A stretch of 52,211 nucleotides of DNA from Micromonospora orduensis. GTDB lineage: Bacteria > Actinomycetota > Actinomycetes > Mycobacteriales > Micromonosporaceae. The DNA lies in NCBI RefSeq assembly GCF_006228125.1, contig NZ_VDFY01000078.1, positions 1 through 52,211 on the forward strand. Direction: 5' to 3'. A program made the position numbers and the translations under genes. Shown one piece after another: positions 1-7,061 of this stretch; within the stretch, counting starts at the first letter, position 1, and each line of letters opens with the position of its first letter. The notes below the pieces were generated by a model. That model ran no database searches and was not told the DNA's origin. It saw nothing but the letters and a program-made list of their open reading frames with translations.

Positions 1-25
1 GGGTGGGGATGGCGACGACGGACAT
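1..25 (-). CDS. Start of an unidentified gene (partial)
   Basis: Only the first eight codons are inside the window (MSVVAIPT). The start is supported by a strong AGGAGG ribosome-binding site at 31-36 on the complementary strand, six bases before the ATG. Nothing can be said about function. It lies downstream of the rhodanese gene on the same strand, but a strong hairpin separates the two, so it is probably transcribed separately or by readthrough. Confidence 0.45.
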
Positions 26-48
26 GGTGCCTCCTGAGATGGCGGTAC

Positions 49-78
49 GACCGCCACGCCCGGTGCGGCGTGGCGGTC
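49..78 (-). terminator. Hairpin terminator after the rhodanese gene
   Basis: A perfect 12-bp inverted repeat (49-60 with 67-78) encloses a 6-base loop. The stem runs into the rhodanese stop codon. There is no U-tract, which is normal for terminators of GC-rich actinomycetes. Confidence 0.65.
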
Positions 79-568
79 AGTGGCGCGCCGACCCGGCGGT
101 GACCGGGGACGCGAGGGAGAACGCGCGGTGCAGCGGAGTCGGACCGAGAGCCGGCAGGCCGGCGATCCGCCAGGCCGCGAACCCGCCGATCACGTCGGTG
201 GCGCGGCGCAGGCCGATGTCCTGCAACGCGGCGGCGGCCAGTGACGAGGTGTAGCCCTCCTGGCAGAGGATCACCACAGGTACGTCGTAGTCGACCGCCT
301 CGGGCAGGCGGGCCGGGCAGCGCGGGTCGAAGCGCCACTCCAGCACGTTGCGCTCGACGGCGAGTGAGCCCGGCACCACGCCGTGCGCGGCCCGCTGGGC
401 GGCCGGCCGGATGTCGACCAGGAGCGCGCCGGTCCGGTACGCCAGGTGCGCCCGCTCCGGGTCGAGCCGGTCGAGCCGGGCGCGGGCGGCGGCCAGGATC
501 TCGTCGATGCCCTGGGAGCCCGGCGGCGGTACGGGGGCCGGACAGTGCTCGGCGGTCGTCAGCATCAT
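77..568 (-). CDS. Rhodanese-like domain protein
   Basis: A 163-residue single-domain rhodanese. The sequence VDIRPAAQRAAHGVVPGS near residues 51-68 is the usual N-terminal rhodanese motif. The active-site loop LCQEGYTSS places the persulfide-forming cysteine at C102. Such proteins carry sulfane sulfur on that cysteine and pass it to acceptors. The gene follows the cysteine dioxygenase gene on the same strand with a 49-base gap, which suggests one transcript and a role in handling sulfur released during cysteine oxidation (inference). Two adjacent ATG codons follow a GGAAGGAA ribosome-binding site; either could be used. No signal peptide is visible, so it should be cytoplasmic. Confidence 0.85.
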   Translation of the reverse strand: MMLTTAEHCPAPVPPPGSQGIDEILAAARARLDRLDPERAHLAYRTGALLVDIRPAAQRAAHGVVPGSLAVERNVLEWRFDPRCPARLPEAVDYDVPVVILCQEGYTSSLAAAALQDIGLRRATDVIGGFAAWRIAGLPALGPTPLHRAFSLASPVTAGSARH

Positions 569-617
569 CGGTTCCTTCCGGTGCGTGGGGGGGGGTTTGG
601 TTCGGGCTGGGCGGCGC

Positions 618-1073
618 TCACCAGGAGCGTCCGGCCTCGGCGACCTCGGCGACCCGCAGGCGCCCGTCGAGGAGGTGGTAGCGGGTCATCCGGCGCAGCG
701 CCGGCCGGTAGACGTGCACACTGACCGCCGGCGTCGTACCCCGGTTGGTCACCTGGTGGACGTGGCGGGTGCCGAAGCGCCGACCGGCGCCGGCGGGCAG
801 CAGTCGTGGACGCAGCCGGCCGGCGGCGACGGTCTCCTCGGTGAGGGCGCCGGCGACGACCCGGAACGCTCCGGCGGAGCCGCCGTGGTCGTGCAGGTCG
901 GTGCCCTGGCCGGGCAGCCAGCTCAGCGCCCACACCTCGTGGTCGTCGTCGGCGGCGAGGCGCGCGTACCAGCGCTCGGCGGCGTCGAACCGCAGCGGCA
1001 CCGGCCAGCCGGTCGGGTCGGCCCACCGGGCGGCGACGGCGAGCAGGTCACCCTCCGGGCTGTGGTGGATCAT
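618..1073 (-). CDS. Cysteine dioxygenase (type I, cupin)
   Basis: A 151-residue cupin protein of the bacterial cysteine dioxygenase family, which oxidises L-cysteine to cysteine sulfinate with a mononuclear non-haem iron. The iron ligands are visible: H61 and H63 in DLHDHGGSAGAF and a third histidine in the GTRHVHQVTN segment (H104 or H106). The ATG chosen has a GAGGA ribosome-binding site; a longer frame with 17 more residues exists but its extension is arginine/proline-rich and lacks a good site. It is upstream of the rhodanese gene in what looks like a two-gene sulfur operon. Assignment rests on the motif and neighbour; other thiol dioxygenases are possible. Confidence 0.85.
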   Translation of the reverse strand: MIHHSPEGDLLAVAARWADPTGWPVPLRFDAAERWYARLAADDDHEVWALSWLPGQGTDLHDHGGSAGAFRVVAGALTEETVAAGRLRPRLLPAGAGRRFGTRHVHQVTNRGTTPAVSVHVYRPALRRMTRYHLLDGRLRVAEVAEAGRSW

Positions 1074-1126
1074 GGCGGTCCTCGCGGGTCGTTCGGTGGG
1101 GTGCCTCCGTACTCTAGTCGGCAAGG

Positions 1127-1146
1127 CCTATAGGTTTAGTAGGTAA
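1127..1146 (-). promoter_or_regulatory. Possible operator upstream of the cysteine dioxygenase gene
   Basis: An AT-richer island in an otherwise GC-rich gap. It holds the palindrome CCTATAGG (1127-1134) next to TTTAGTAGG, so CCTA/TAGG units recur. It lies 54-73 bases before the cysteine dioxygenase start. No regulator can be named from the sequence. Confidence 0.3.
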
Positions 1147-1176
1147 TTCCGTCTGGTGGGACGGCGTCCGTCGACC

Positions 1177-1554
1177 TCAGCGCAGCACCGGAGGGTCCAC
1201 CCGGTAGCCGGGCACCGACGGCCACCGTACGGTCAGCACCACCGACGCGCGTTCGGCGTACCACGAGTGGTCCACCCCGCGGGCCCACACCACGTAGTCG
1301 CCCGGCTCGGCCAACCGCACCGTCCGGTCCGGCAACTCCACCCGGAAACACCCCTCGACGAGCACGAGCAGGGTGGTACGCCGCTCCCCCGTCGCCCACC
1401 GCGACCGGGCCTGCCCCGGCGGGTGCACGCCCCACTTCACCTCGACGTCGGCGCTGTGCCGCACCTCCCCGGGCGGCGCGAAGTGCCCGAGCAGCCAGCC
1501 GGCGTTGGTGGCGCCGTCGACACCCGCGTTGCCCACGTACACCGTCTCACCCAT
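1177..1554 (-). CDS. Cupin-like domain protein
   Basis: A 125-residue protein with a single beta-barrel domain. The pattern of short hydrophobic strands separated by glycines, with VEGCFRVELPDRTVRLAEPGDYVVWARGVDHSW in pieces, is that of a small cupin: a 'G-D-Y-V' turn followed by a histidine of the second cupin motif. The first metal-binding motif is incomplete, so enzyme activity is uncertain. The protein could be a sugar- or ligand-binding cupin. It is on the same strand as the cysteine dioxygenase gene and about 100 bases upstream of it, but the operator-like island between them argues for separate promoters. Confidence 0.6.
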   Translation of the reverse strand: MGETVYVGNAGVDGATNAGWLLGHFAPPGEVRHSADVEVKWGVHPPGQARSRWATGERRTTLLVLVEGCFRVELPDRTVRLAEPGDYVVWARGVDHSWYAERASVVLTVRWPSVPGYRVDPPVLR

Positions 1555-1618
1555 CGGACCCCTCTCCCCGCTCGCCGGCCGAGCAACGTATCAGGGCGCC
1601 AGGGCCTAACCTGGAGCG

Positions 1619-2011
1619 GTGACCGATGACCTCGACGCCGCGACGCTGGCGTTCGCCCACCGGATGTTCGACCTGGCCCGCTCGGGCTCCACCGAGGAGC
1701 TGGCCGCGCAGCTCGACGCCGGCCTGCCGGTCAACCTCACCAACGACAAGGGCGACACGCTGCTGATCCTGGCCGCGTACCACTCCCACCCGGACACGGT
1801 GGCCGCCCTGCTCAGCCGCGGCGCGGACCACACCCGGGTCAACGACCGGGGTCAGACGGCGTTGGCGGCCGCCGTCTTTCGCAGCAGCACCGACGCGGTC
1901 CGCGCGCTGCTCGCGGCCGGAGCCGACCCGGCCCACGGCAGCCCGTCCGCCGCGGAGACCGCCCAGTTCTTCGACCTGCCGGAGATGACCGAACTGCTGC
2001 GGGCCGGCTGA
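1619..2011 (+). CDS. Ankyrin repeat protein
   Basis: A 130-residue protein made almost entirely of ankyrin repeats. Three units are visible: one around GLPVNLTNDKGDTLLILAAY, one around ADHTRVNDRGQTALAAAVF, and a C-terminal unit starting GADPAHGSPSAAETA. Ankyrin repeats bind other proteins; no partner is evident. The start is a GTG with a GGAG site eight bases upstream. It is followed 32 bases later by the DUF3500 gene on the same strand, possibly in one transcript. Confidence 0.8.
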   Translation: MTDDLDAATLAFAHRMFDLARSGSTEELAAQLDAGLPVNLTNDKGDTLLILAAYHSHPDTVAALLSRGADHTRVNDRGQTALAAAVFRSSTDAVRALLAAGADPAHGSPSAAETAQFFDLPEMTELLRAG

Positions 2012-2043
2012 CGTCGACCCCGAACGACCGGTATACAGGGTCG

Positions 2044-2994
2044 GTGGAAGATCCTCTGCCCGAGCAGATGCGCACCGCCGGCACGGCACTGCTGGCCGCG
2101 CTCGACCCGACGGCCCGCGACCAGGCGTCGCACCCGTTCGACGACGAGCCCGCCCGACGCTGGCTGGAGTACCGACCCCGACCCCGACCCGGCGTCAGCC
2201 TCGCCGAGCTGGACGTCGTCGGGCGCAAGGCCGCACACCGGCTCCTCGCCACGGCGCTCAGCCCGTCCGCGTACGCGCAGGCGATGGCGATCATCGCGCT
2301 GGAGGAGGTCCTCGACCGCGCCGAGGGCTGGCGTCGCGGGCGGCACAGCGGCGACTACTGGGTCGCTGTGTTCGGTGATCCGGCGCGCGACGACCGCTGG
2401 TCGTGGCGGCTGGAGGGGCACCACCTGTCGGTGACCATGACCGTCGTGGACGACCAGGTCTCCCCCGCGCCGATCTTCTTCGGCGCCAACCCGGCGGCTG
2501 TGCGGTACGCCGGCCGGCCGGTCTCCCGGCCACTCGGTGTCGAGGAGGACCTCGCCCGCGCCCTGCTCGACGCGCTCGACCCGGCCGGACGATCCGCCGC
2601 GATCATCGCCGACGAGGCGCCGGCGGACATCATCAGCGCCACCCGCGCCCACGTCGACACTCCACTGGAGCCACTCGGCGTGCCGGCCGGCCGGCTGGGA
2701 CCGACCGGCCGGGCACTGCTCGACCAGGTGGTCGCGCTCTACCTGGACCGGCTACCGCCGGAGCTGGCCGTCCGCGAGGCGCGGCGTCTCGACGACGGCG
2801 AGCTGCACTTCGCCTGGGCGGGCCCGACCCGTCCGGGGCAGCGCCACTACTACCGGATCCAGGGCGACGACCTGTTGATCGAGTACGACAACACCACCGA
2901 GGACGGCAACCACGCGCACACCGTCCTGCGCCGCCCCGCCAGCGACTTCGGCGCCGACGTCCTGGCGGACCACCACGAGTCCCACCCCCACTGA
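2044..2994 (+). CDS. DUF3500 family protein
   Basis: A 316-residue protein with the hallmarks of the DUF3500 family: a central W-S-W-R-L-E-G-H-H-L-S block followed by P-I-F-F-G-A-N-P-A and, further on, an R-H-Y-Y-R-I...Y-D-N-T segment. Family function is unknown. No signal peptide or membrane helix is seen. The GTG start is chosen because the reading begins just after the ankyrin gene and the N-terminus is compact; the ribosome-binding site is weak. The C-terminal HAHTVLRRPASDFG segment with several histidines is a typical ending of the family. Confidence 0.75.
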   Translation: MEDPLPEQMRTAGTALLAALDPTARDQASHPFDDEPARRWLEYRPRPRPGVSLAELDVVGRKAAHRLLATALSPSAYAQAMAIIALEEVLDRAEGWRRGRHSGDYWVAVFGDPARDDRWSWRLEGHHLSVTMTVVDDQVSPAPIFFGANPAAVRYAGRPVSRPLGVEEDLARALLDALDPAGRSAAIIADEAPADIISATRAHVDTPLEPLGVPAGRLGPTGRALLDQVVALYLDRLPPELAVREARRLDDGELHFAWAGPTRPGQRHYYRIQGDDLLIEYDNTTEDGNHAHTVLRRPASDFGADVLADHHESHPH

Positions 2995-3042
2995 CGTACG
3001 CGTCCGGGTCGACGGCAGCCATCTGCCGTCGCACGCGCCCGG

Positions 3043-3534
3043 TCAGGGACGCGGGCGGGCGACCTCGACGGTGGAACCGGCGAGCGCGTCGAGGCTGCCG
3101 GTCTCGGCGCGGCCGGTGTCGAACTGGCGCATGAGCCGGGCGCCCAGGCGTACGCCGACCCCGCCGGCGACCAGCGCGACAAGCTCGGTGAGCAGGATCG
3201 CGACGGTCGCGCCGCGCTGCGGCGAGTGCGCGCGCACCAGGCAGGTGACCAGGAACAGGCCGGCCATCGCCGCGTTCACCAGGTTGAAGGCGATGGCGGT
3301 GCGGCGGGTGCGGTCGACCGGCACGTCCCACAGGTCGACCATGCCGGCGACCATGGTCATCGCGGCGGCGAACAGGGCGGCGACGCCGGTCCAGTAGCCA
3401 ACCTCACCCAGGAACGCCGGCCCGCCGACGACATCGCTCAGGTCGAAGACGGTGGCGCTGACGAACAGCCCGAGCGGAAACGTCACGAGCATCGGTTGGA
3501 TGGGGTGCCCCTGCACCCGCAGCCGGCTCTGCAT
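3043..3534 (-). CDS. DUF2231 membrane protein
   Basis: A 163-residue integral membrane protein with four hydrophobic segments (approximately residues 14-35, 45-66, 83-102 and 110-130). The opening QGHPIQPMLVTFPLGLF is the conserved 'GHP.HP...FP.GL' signature of DUF2231, with a glutamine in place of the second histidine. The family is of unknown function. It is preceded by a well-formed SigB/SigF-type promoter, which suggests stress-dependent expression. The soluble C-terminal tail of about 30 residues is likely cytoplasmic. Confidence 0.8.
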   Translation of the reverse strand: MQSRLRVQGHPIQPMLVTFPLGLFVSATVFDLSDVVGGPAFLGEVGYWTGVAALFAAAMTMVAGMVDLWDVPVDRTRRTAIAFNLVNAAMAGLFLVTCLVRAHSPQRGATVAILLTELVALVAGGVGVRLGARLMRQFDTGRAETGSLDALAGSTVEVARPRP

Positions 3535-3576
3535 CGGTCCTCCCCGGGGTCGGCGCAGCTCACCAGTACCAGAGTG

Positions 3577-3602
3577 CTACCCGTGCCCCGTCTTCACGAA
3601 AC
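3577..3602 (-). promoter_or_regulatory. SigB/SigF-type promoter for the DUF2231 gene
   Basis: Read on the minus strand: GTTT, a 16-base spacer, then GGGTAG. The -10 element ends 43 bases before the start codon. The rest of the gap up to 3775 shows no convincing gene. Confidence 0.65.
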
Positions 3603-3775
3603 GACGCCGCCCGAATCGCCGCCGCGTGCCAGAGCGGGCGGAGGTGCCCTACGTGGAGCCCTTGGAGCTGATGTCGCAGACGATTCAGCTCCAGAGGACG
3701 GCCGCACCACCCTCGCCGCCCGGGCGGCCATCGCTGGCCGGGAGATCGGGCACGGGCGAGGAGCGGCGCGTCCGG

Positions 3776-4516
3776 TCAGCTCTCGCGCTGGCGGGAGACC
3801 GTCCGCACCAGACGCTCGGCCACCTCGCGCAGCGGGATGTCCAGCGAGGACGCGGCGGTGCGCAGCACGTCCAGGGCCTCGGCCGGCGGGCAGCCCCGCT
3901 GCGTCATGATCACGCCGACGGCCTGGCCGATCACGCCGTCGAGCAGCAGCTCGGCGTCGCGCTCGCCGGCCATCTCGGCCTGCCGGCCCCGGTCCCGCAC
4001 GGCGGCCAGCAGCAGGCCGGCGTGTTCGGCGAGCAGCATCGCGGTCAGTTGGTGCTGCGGGGTGAGCAGGTTCGGTCCGGCGGCGTACAGGTTTATCGCC
4101 CCGATCACCTGGTCGTCGATGTCCACCGGGGCGGAGACCACTCCGCGCACGCCGAGGTCGCGGGCGCGCGCCGTCCAGGCCGGCCAGCGTGGTTCACCGG
4201 CCAGGTCGACGGCGAGGATCATCTCGCGGCGTCGGATCGCGCTCATCGCCGGCGAGTCCGGGCCGTGGCGCAGATCGTCCAGGCCGGCGAGCCGCTCGTC
4301 GGAGGCGGCCACGCCGGCAGGCTCGCCAGCGCGCAGCGCCGTGAATCCGCACCAGCGCACGCCGGCCACCGCGTCCCTGGTGACCCGGACGAGCGTCAGC
4401 AGCGCCTCATCGAAATCGGTCAGCGCGATCAGGCCGGCCGTCAGCTCCCGCAACAGCGCGGCGGTCTCCAGCACGCCCAGGTTGTGCACCACGGGTTCCC
4501 GCGTGTCCAGGTTCAC
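3776..4516 (-). CDS. GAF-ANTAR domain regulator
   Basis: A protein of about 246 residues with an N-terminal GAF sensor domain (about 15-165; e.g. VSAPVDIDDQVIGAINLYA) and a C-terminal ANTAR domain (about 190-240; VIGQAVGVIMTQRGCPPAEALDVL). ANTAR domains bind paired hairpins in RNA and act as antiterminators, so this is probably a signal-dependent regulator of transcription elongation. The GTG start was chosen because a SigB/SigF-type promoter at 4611-4636 would leave any upstream in-frame start outside the transcript. A 20-codon upstream frame ends in a four-base overlap with this start, suggesting coupled translation. No transmembrane segment is seen. Confidence 0.85.
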   Translation of the reverse strand: MNLDTREPVVHNLGVLETAALLRELTAGLIALTDFDEALLTLVRVTRDAVAGVRWCGFTALRAGEPAGVAASDERLAGLDDLRHGPDSPAMSAIRRREMILAVDLAGEPRWPAWTARARDLGVRGVVSAPVDIDDQVIGAINLYAAGPNLLTPQHQLTAMLLAEHAGLLLAAVRDRGRQAEMAGERDAELLLDGVIGQAVGVIMTQRGCPPAEALDVLRTAASSLDIPLREVAERLVRTVSRQRES

Positions 4517-4575
4517 TGGTCCGCAGCTCCCGTACGCCTCCGCGCCTGCCCAGCAGGCACCGTCACCTGTGTCAT
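4513..4575 (-). other. Putative 20-codon upstream reading frame coupled to the GAF-ANTAR gene
   Basis: An ATG preceded by a GAAGAGAG stretch opens a frame encoding 20 residues that ends at a TGA overlapping the GTG of the GAF-ANTAR gene (GTGA). It lies inside the expected 5' untranslated region. It may be a leader peptide allowing translational coupling. Chance occurrence cannot be excluded. Confidence 0.35.
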
Positions 4576-4610
4576 CGTCTGCTCTCTTCCGACTTGACCG
4601 ACCCGCCCTA

Positions 4611-4636
4611 CTACCCTGCGAAAGCCGGGTCGAAAC
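4611..4636 (-). promoter_or_regulatory. SigB/SigF-type promoter for the GAF-ANTAR gene
   Basis: Read on the minus strand: GTTT, a 16-base spacer, GGGTAG. It is about 95 bases upstream of the proposed start and 36 bases upstream of the coupled short frame. Confidence 0.6.
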
Positions 4637-4696
4637 GGCGTAAAACGGGGCTCCTGCCGCACCGGGTTGCGCGCGAACAGGAGCCACGCCGGAGCG

Positions 4697-6988
4697 TCAG
4701 CGCGAGGCGCCGCTGAGCCGTCGGCCGATCGAGGCGATCAGGCGGTCGAGCTCGGAGCCGAAGGGGTTGTCGTGCACCAGGTACGTCCAGGTGGCGGTCG
4801 GACGTACCAGGGTGCTGTCGTCGGGCTCCCAGTCCTCGTCGAATTCGGTCTCGGTGAACGTGGCGATGGTGCGGGCCTCGATCTCCGGAACCAGGTTGTT
4901 GAAGGCCGGCACGGCGGCCCGGTGGAACTCGTCGAGCGGGTCGAGCCGGCCCAGCGCCCGCAGGTGAACACCCTCGCGGACCTCCGACAGCTCGGACAGG
5001 TGCTCGGCCCAGAGCCGGTCCAGGTGGTAGAGGGCGATCGACCGGGCCGCCCGGGCCAGCAGGTCCTCGTCCATCTCGCCGGCCTTCTCGGGCACCTTGT
5101 CCAGCAGCATCAGCGCGGCCACGTCGCTGGTCAGCAGCCGCTCCCGGCGCTGGGCGAGAGCCTTGCGCTGCTGCTCGATCACCACGCTGTAGCGCCAGGT
5201 GTTGCGGTGGATCTCGTGGTTGACGCCCTCGGCGACCCGCTGGGCGTGCTCCACCGCGTAGTCGACCTGCTCGTCGGTGACCAGGCCGTCGGCGTTCATC
5301 CGTGGCGACGCCGGCACCGAGTCGGCGGCGTGGCGGACGACCAGGTCGTCCTCCAGGCTCACGAAGAAGACCGAGCCACCGGGGTCGCCCTGCCGGCCGG
5401 CCCGGCCGCGCAGCTGGTCGTCGACCCGCCGGCTGTCGTGCCGGCCGCTGCCGATCACGTAGAGCCCACCCAGCTCGGCCACCCGCTCCTGGTCGGCCTG
5501 GTCGCTGCCACCGAGCCGGATGTCCACGCCCCGGCCGGCCATCTGGGTGGAGACGGTCACCGCGCCGTACGCGCCCGCCTCAGCGATGATCGCCGCTTCC
5601 TCATCGTCGTTCTTGGCGTTGAGGACGACGCAGGGCACCCCGGCCGAGTTGAGCCCGGCGGCCAGCGCCTCGGACTCCTTGACGTCCAGGGTGCCGACCA
5701 GCATTGGCCGCCCCTTGGCGTGCCAACGCTGGATCTCGTCGATCAGCGCCTCGTCCTTCTCCGCCCGGGTGGCGTAGATGCGGTCCGGCTCGTCCTCCCG
5801 CACGCACGGCGTGTTCGGTGGGATCACCGCCACCTCGAGGCCGAAGAACTCCCGCAGCTGGTCGCCGACCAGCACCGCGGTGGCGGTCATGCCGCACACC
5901 TTCGGGTAGAGGGCGATGAACGCCTGCACGGCGATGGTGCCCAGCACCTCGCCCTCGGCGGTGGCGTCCAGGCCCTCCTTGGCCTCGACCGCTGCCTGGA
6001 GCCCGTCGGGCCAGCGGCGGCGCTGGGCCACCCGACCGCGCATCTCGTCGATCAGCTCCACCGAGCCGTCGCGGACGATGTAGTCCACGTCGCGGTGCAG
6101 CAGGGCGTGCGCGTGCAACGCCACGTTGACGGCGGAGAGCTGCGCGACGTGTTCCTCGTCGTACAGGTCGATGCCCAGCTTGGCCTCGACGGCGGCCAGG
6201 CCGGCGGAGGTGAACGCCACGCTGCGCCCGTCCTCGGCGACGGTGAAGTGCCGGTCCTTGCGCAGCCCGCGCACCAGCGCGGCGGCGGCGTGCACCGGGT
6301 CCTGCTCGCCCGGCACCGCGCCGGCGAGGACCATCGGCACCCGGGCCTCGTCGATCATGATCGAGTCGGCCTCGTCGACGATCGCGGTGGTCAGCGGCGG
6401 CTGCACCCGGTCGGCGATGTCGGTGACCAGCTGGTCGCGCAGGTAGTCGAAGCCCGCCTCGCTGACCGACACGTAGGTGACGTCACAGGAGTACGCGTCG
6501 CGCCGCTCCTGCGGGGTGGAGGCCTCGTTGACCCAGCCCACGGTCAGGCCGAGCAGGGTGTAGACGGGCTCCATCCACTGGGCGTCGCGGCGGGCCAGGT
6601 AGTCGTTGACGGTGAGCACGTGCACCGGCCCGTTTCCGAGCCGAACGTGCCCGTACGCGGCGATCGCGGCGGTCAGGGTCTTGCCCTCACCGGTGGCCAT
6701 CTCGGCGACCTTGCCGGACAGCAGCGCCATCGCGCCGAGCAGCTGCACGTCGTACGGCCGCTGGTCGAGGCCCCGGCGGGCGGCCTCGCGGCCGACGGCG
6801 CAGATCTCCTCGTACCCGGTCGCGGCGCCGGCGGCCTCGGTCAGCTCGGCGTCGTCAAGCGCGGCGAGGTCGGCCTCGCGCGCCTCGATCGCCGGCAGCA
6901 TCTTCTCCAGCGGAGCGAGTTCGACGGTCGAGCCCGGGCGCTGGAGGAACCGCCGGAACTTGCTCTTGAACCGTTGCGAGACACCCAT
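4697..6988 (-). CDS. secA2: Accessory Sec translocase ATPase SecA2
   Basis: A 763-residue SecA-family motor ATPase. The Walker A motif ATGEGKT is at residues 98-104, the DEAD box VDEADSIMIDE at about 204-214, and the helicase-like second domain carries STQMAGRGVDIRLGG and LRGRAGRQGDPG. The protein lacks the C-terminal zinc-binding SecB-interacting tail of housekeeping SecA and is shorter than it, which fits the accessory SecA2 type of actinomycetes. SecA2 powers export of a small set of proteins through the SecYEG channel. The ATG was preferred over an in-frame TTG nine bases upstream, but neither has a strong ribosome-binding site. It sits alone between a regulator and an ABC exporter, so its substrates are not indicated by context. 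Confidence 0.88.
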   Translation of the reverse strand: MGVSQRFKSKFRRFLQRPGSTVELAPLEKMLPAIEAREADLAALDDAELTEAAGAATGYEEICAVGREAARRGLDQRPYDVQLLGAMALLSGKVAEMATGEGKTLTAAIAAYGHVRLGNGPVHVLTVNDYLARRDAQWMEPVYTLLGLTVGWVNEASTPQERRDAYSCDVTYVSVSEAGFDYLRDQLVTDIADRVQPPLTTAIVDEADSIMIDEARVPMVLAGAVPGEQDPVHAAAALVRGLRKDRHFTVAEDGRSVAFTSAGLAAVEAKLGIDLYDEEHVAQLSAVNVALHAHALLHRDVDYIVRDGSVELIDEMRGRVAQRRRWPDGLQAAVEAKEGLDATAEGEVLGTIAVQAFIALYPKVCGMTATAVLVGDQLREFFGLEVAVIPPNTPCVREDEPDRIYATRAEKDEALIDEIQRWHAKGRPMLVGTLDVKESEALAAGLNSAGVPCVVLNAKNDDEEAAIIAEAGAYGAVTVSTQMAGRGVDIRLGGSDQADQERVAELGGLYVIGSGRHDSRRVDDQLRGRAGRQGDPGGSVFFVSLEDDLVVRHAADSVPASPRMNADGLVTDEQVDYAVEHAQRVAEGVNHEIHRNTWRYSVVIEQQRKALAQRRERLLTSDVAALMLLDKVPEKAGEMDEDLLARAARSIALYHLDRLWAEHLSELSEVREGVHLRALGRLDPLDEFHRAAVPAFNNLVPEIEARTIATFTETEFDEDWEPDDSTLVRPTATWTYLVHDNPFGSELDRLIASIGRRLSGASR

Positions 6989-7061
6989 GAGCGGCAACGG
7001 TACGCGATCCGGGCCGGCTTGCGCGGCCCGGCCGCCGGCATGTCCGCCCCGGGCCGGTGGC

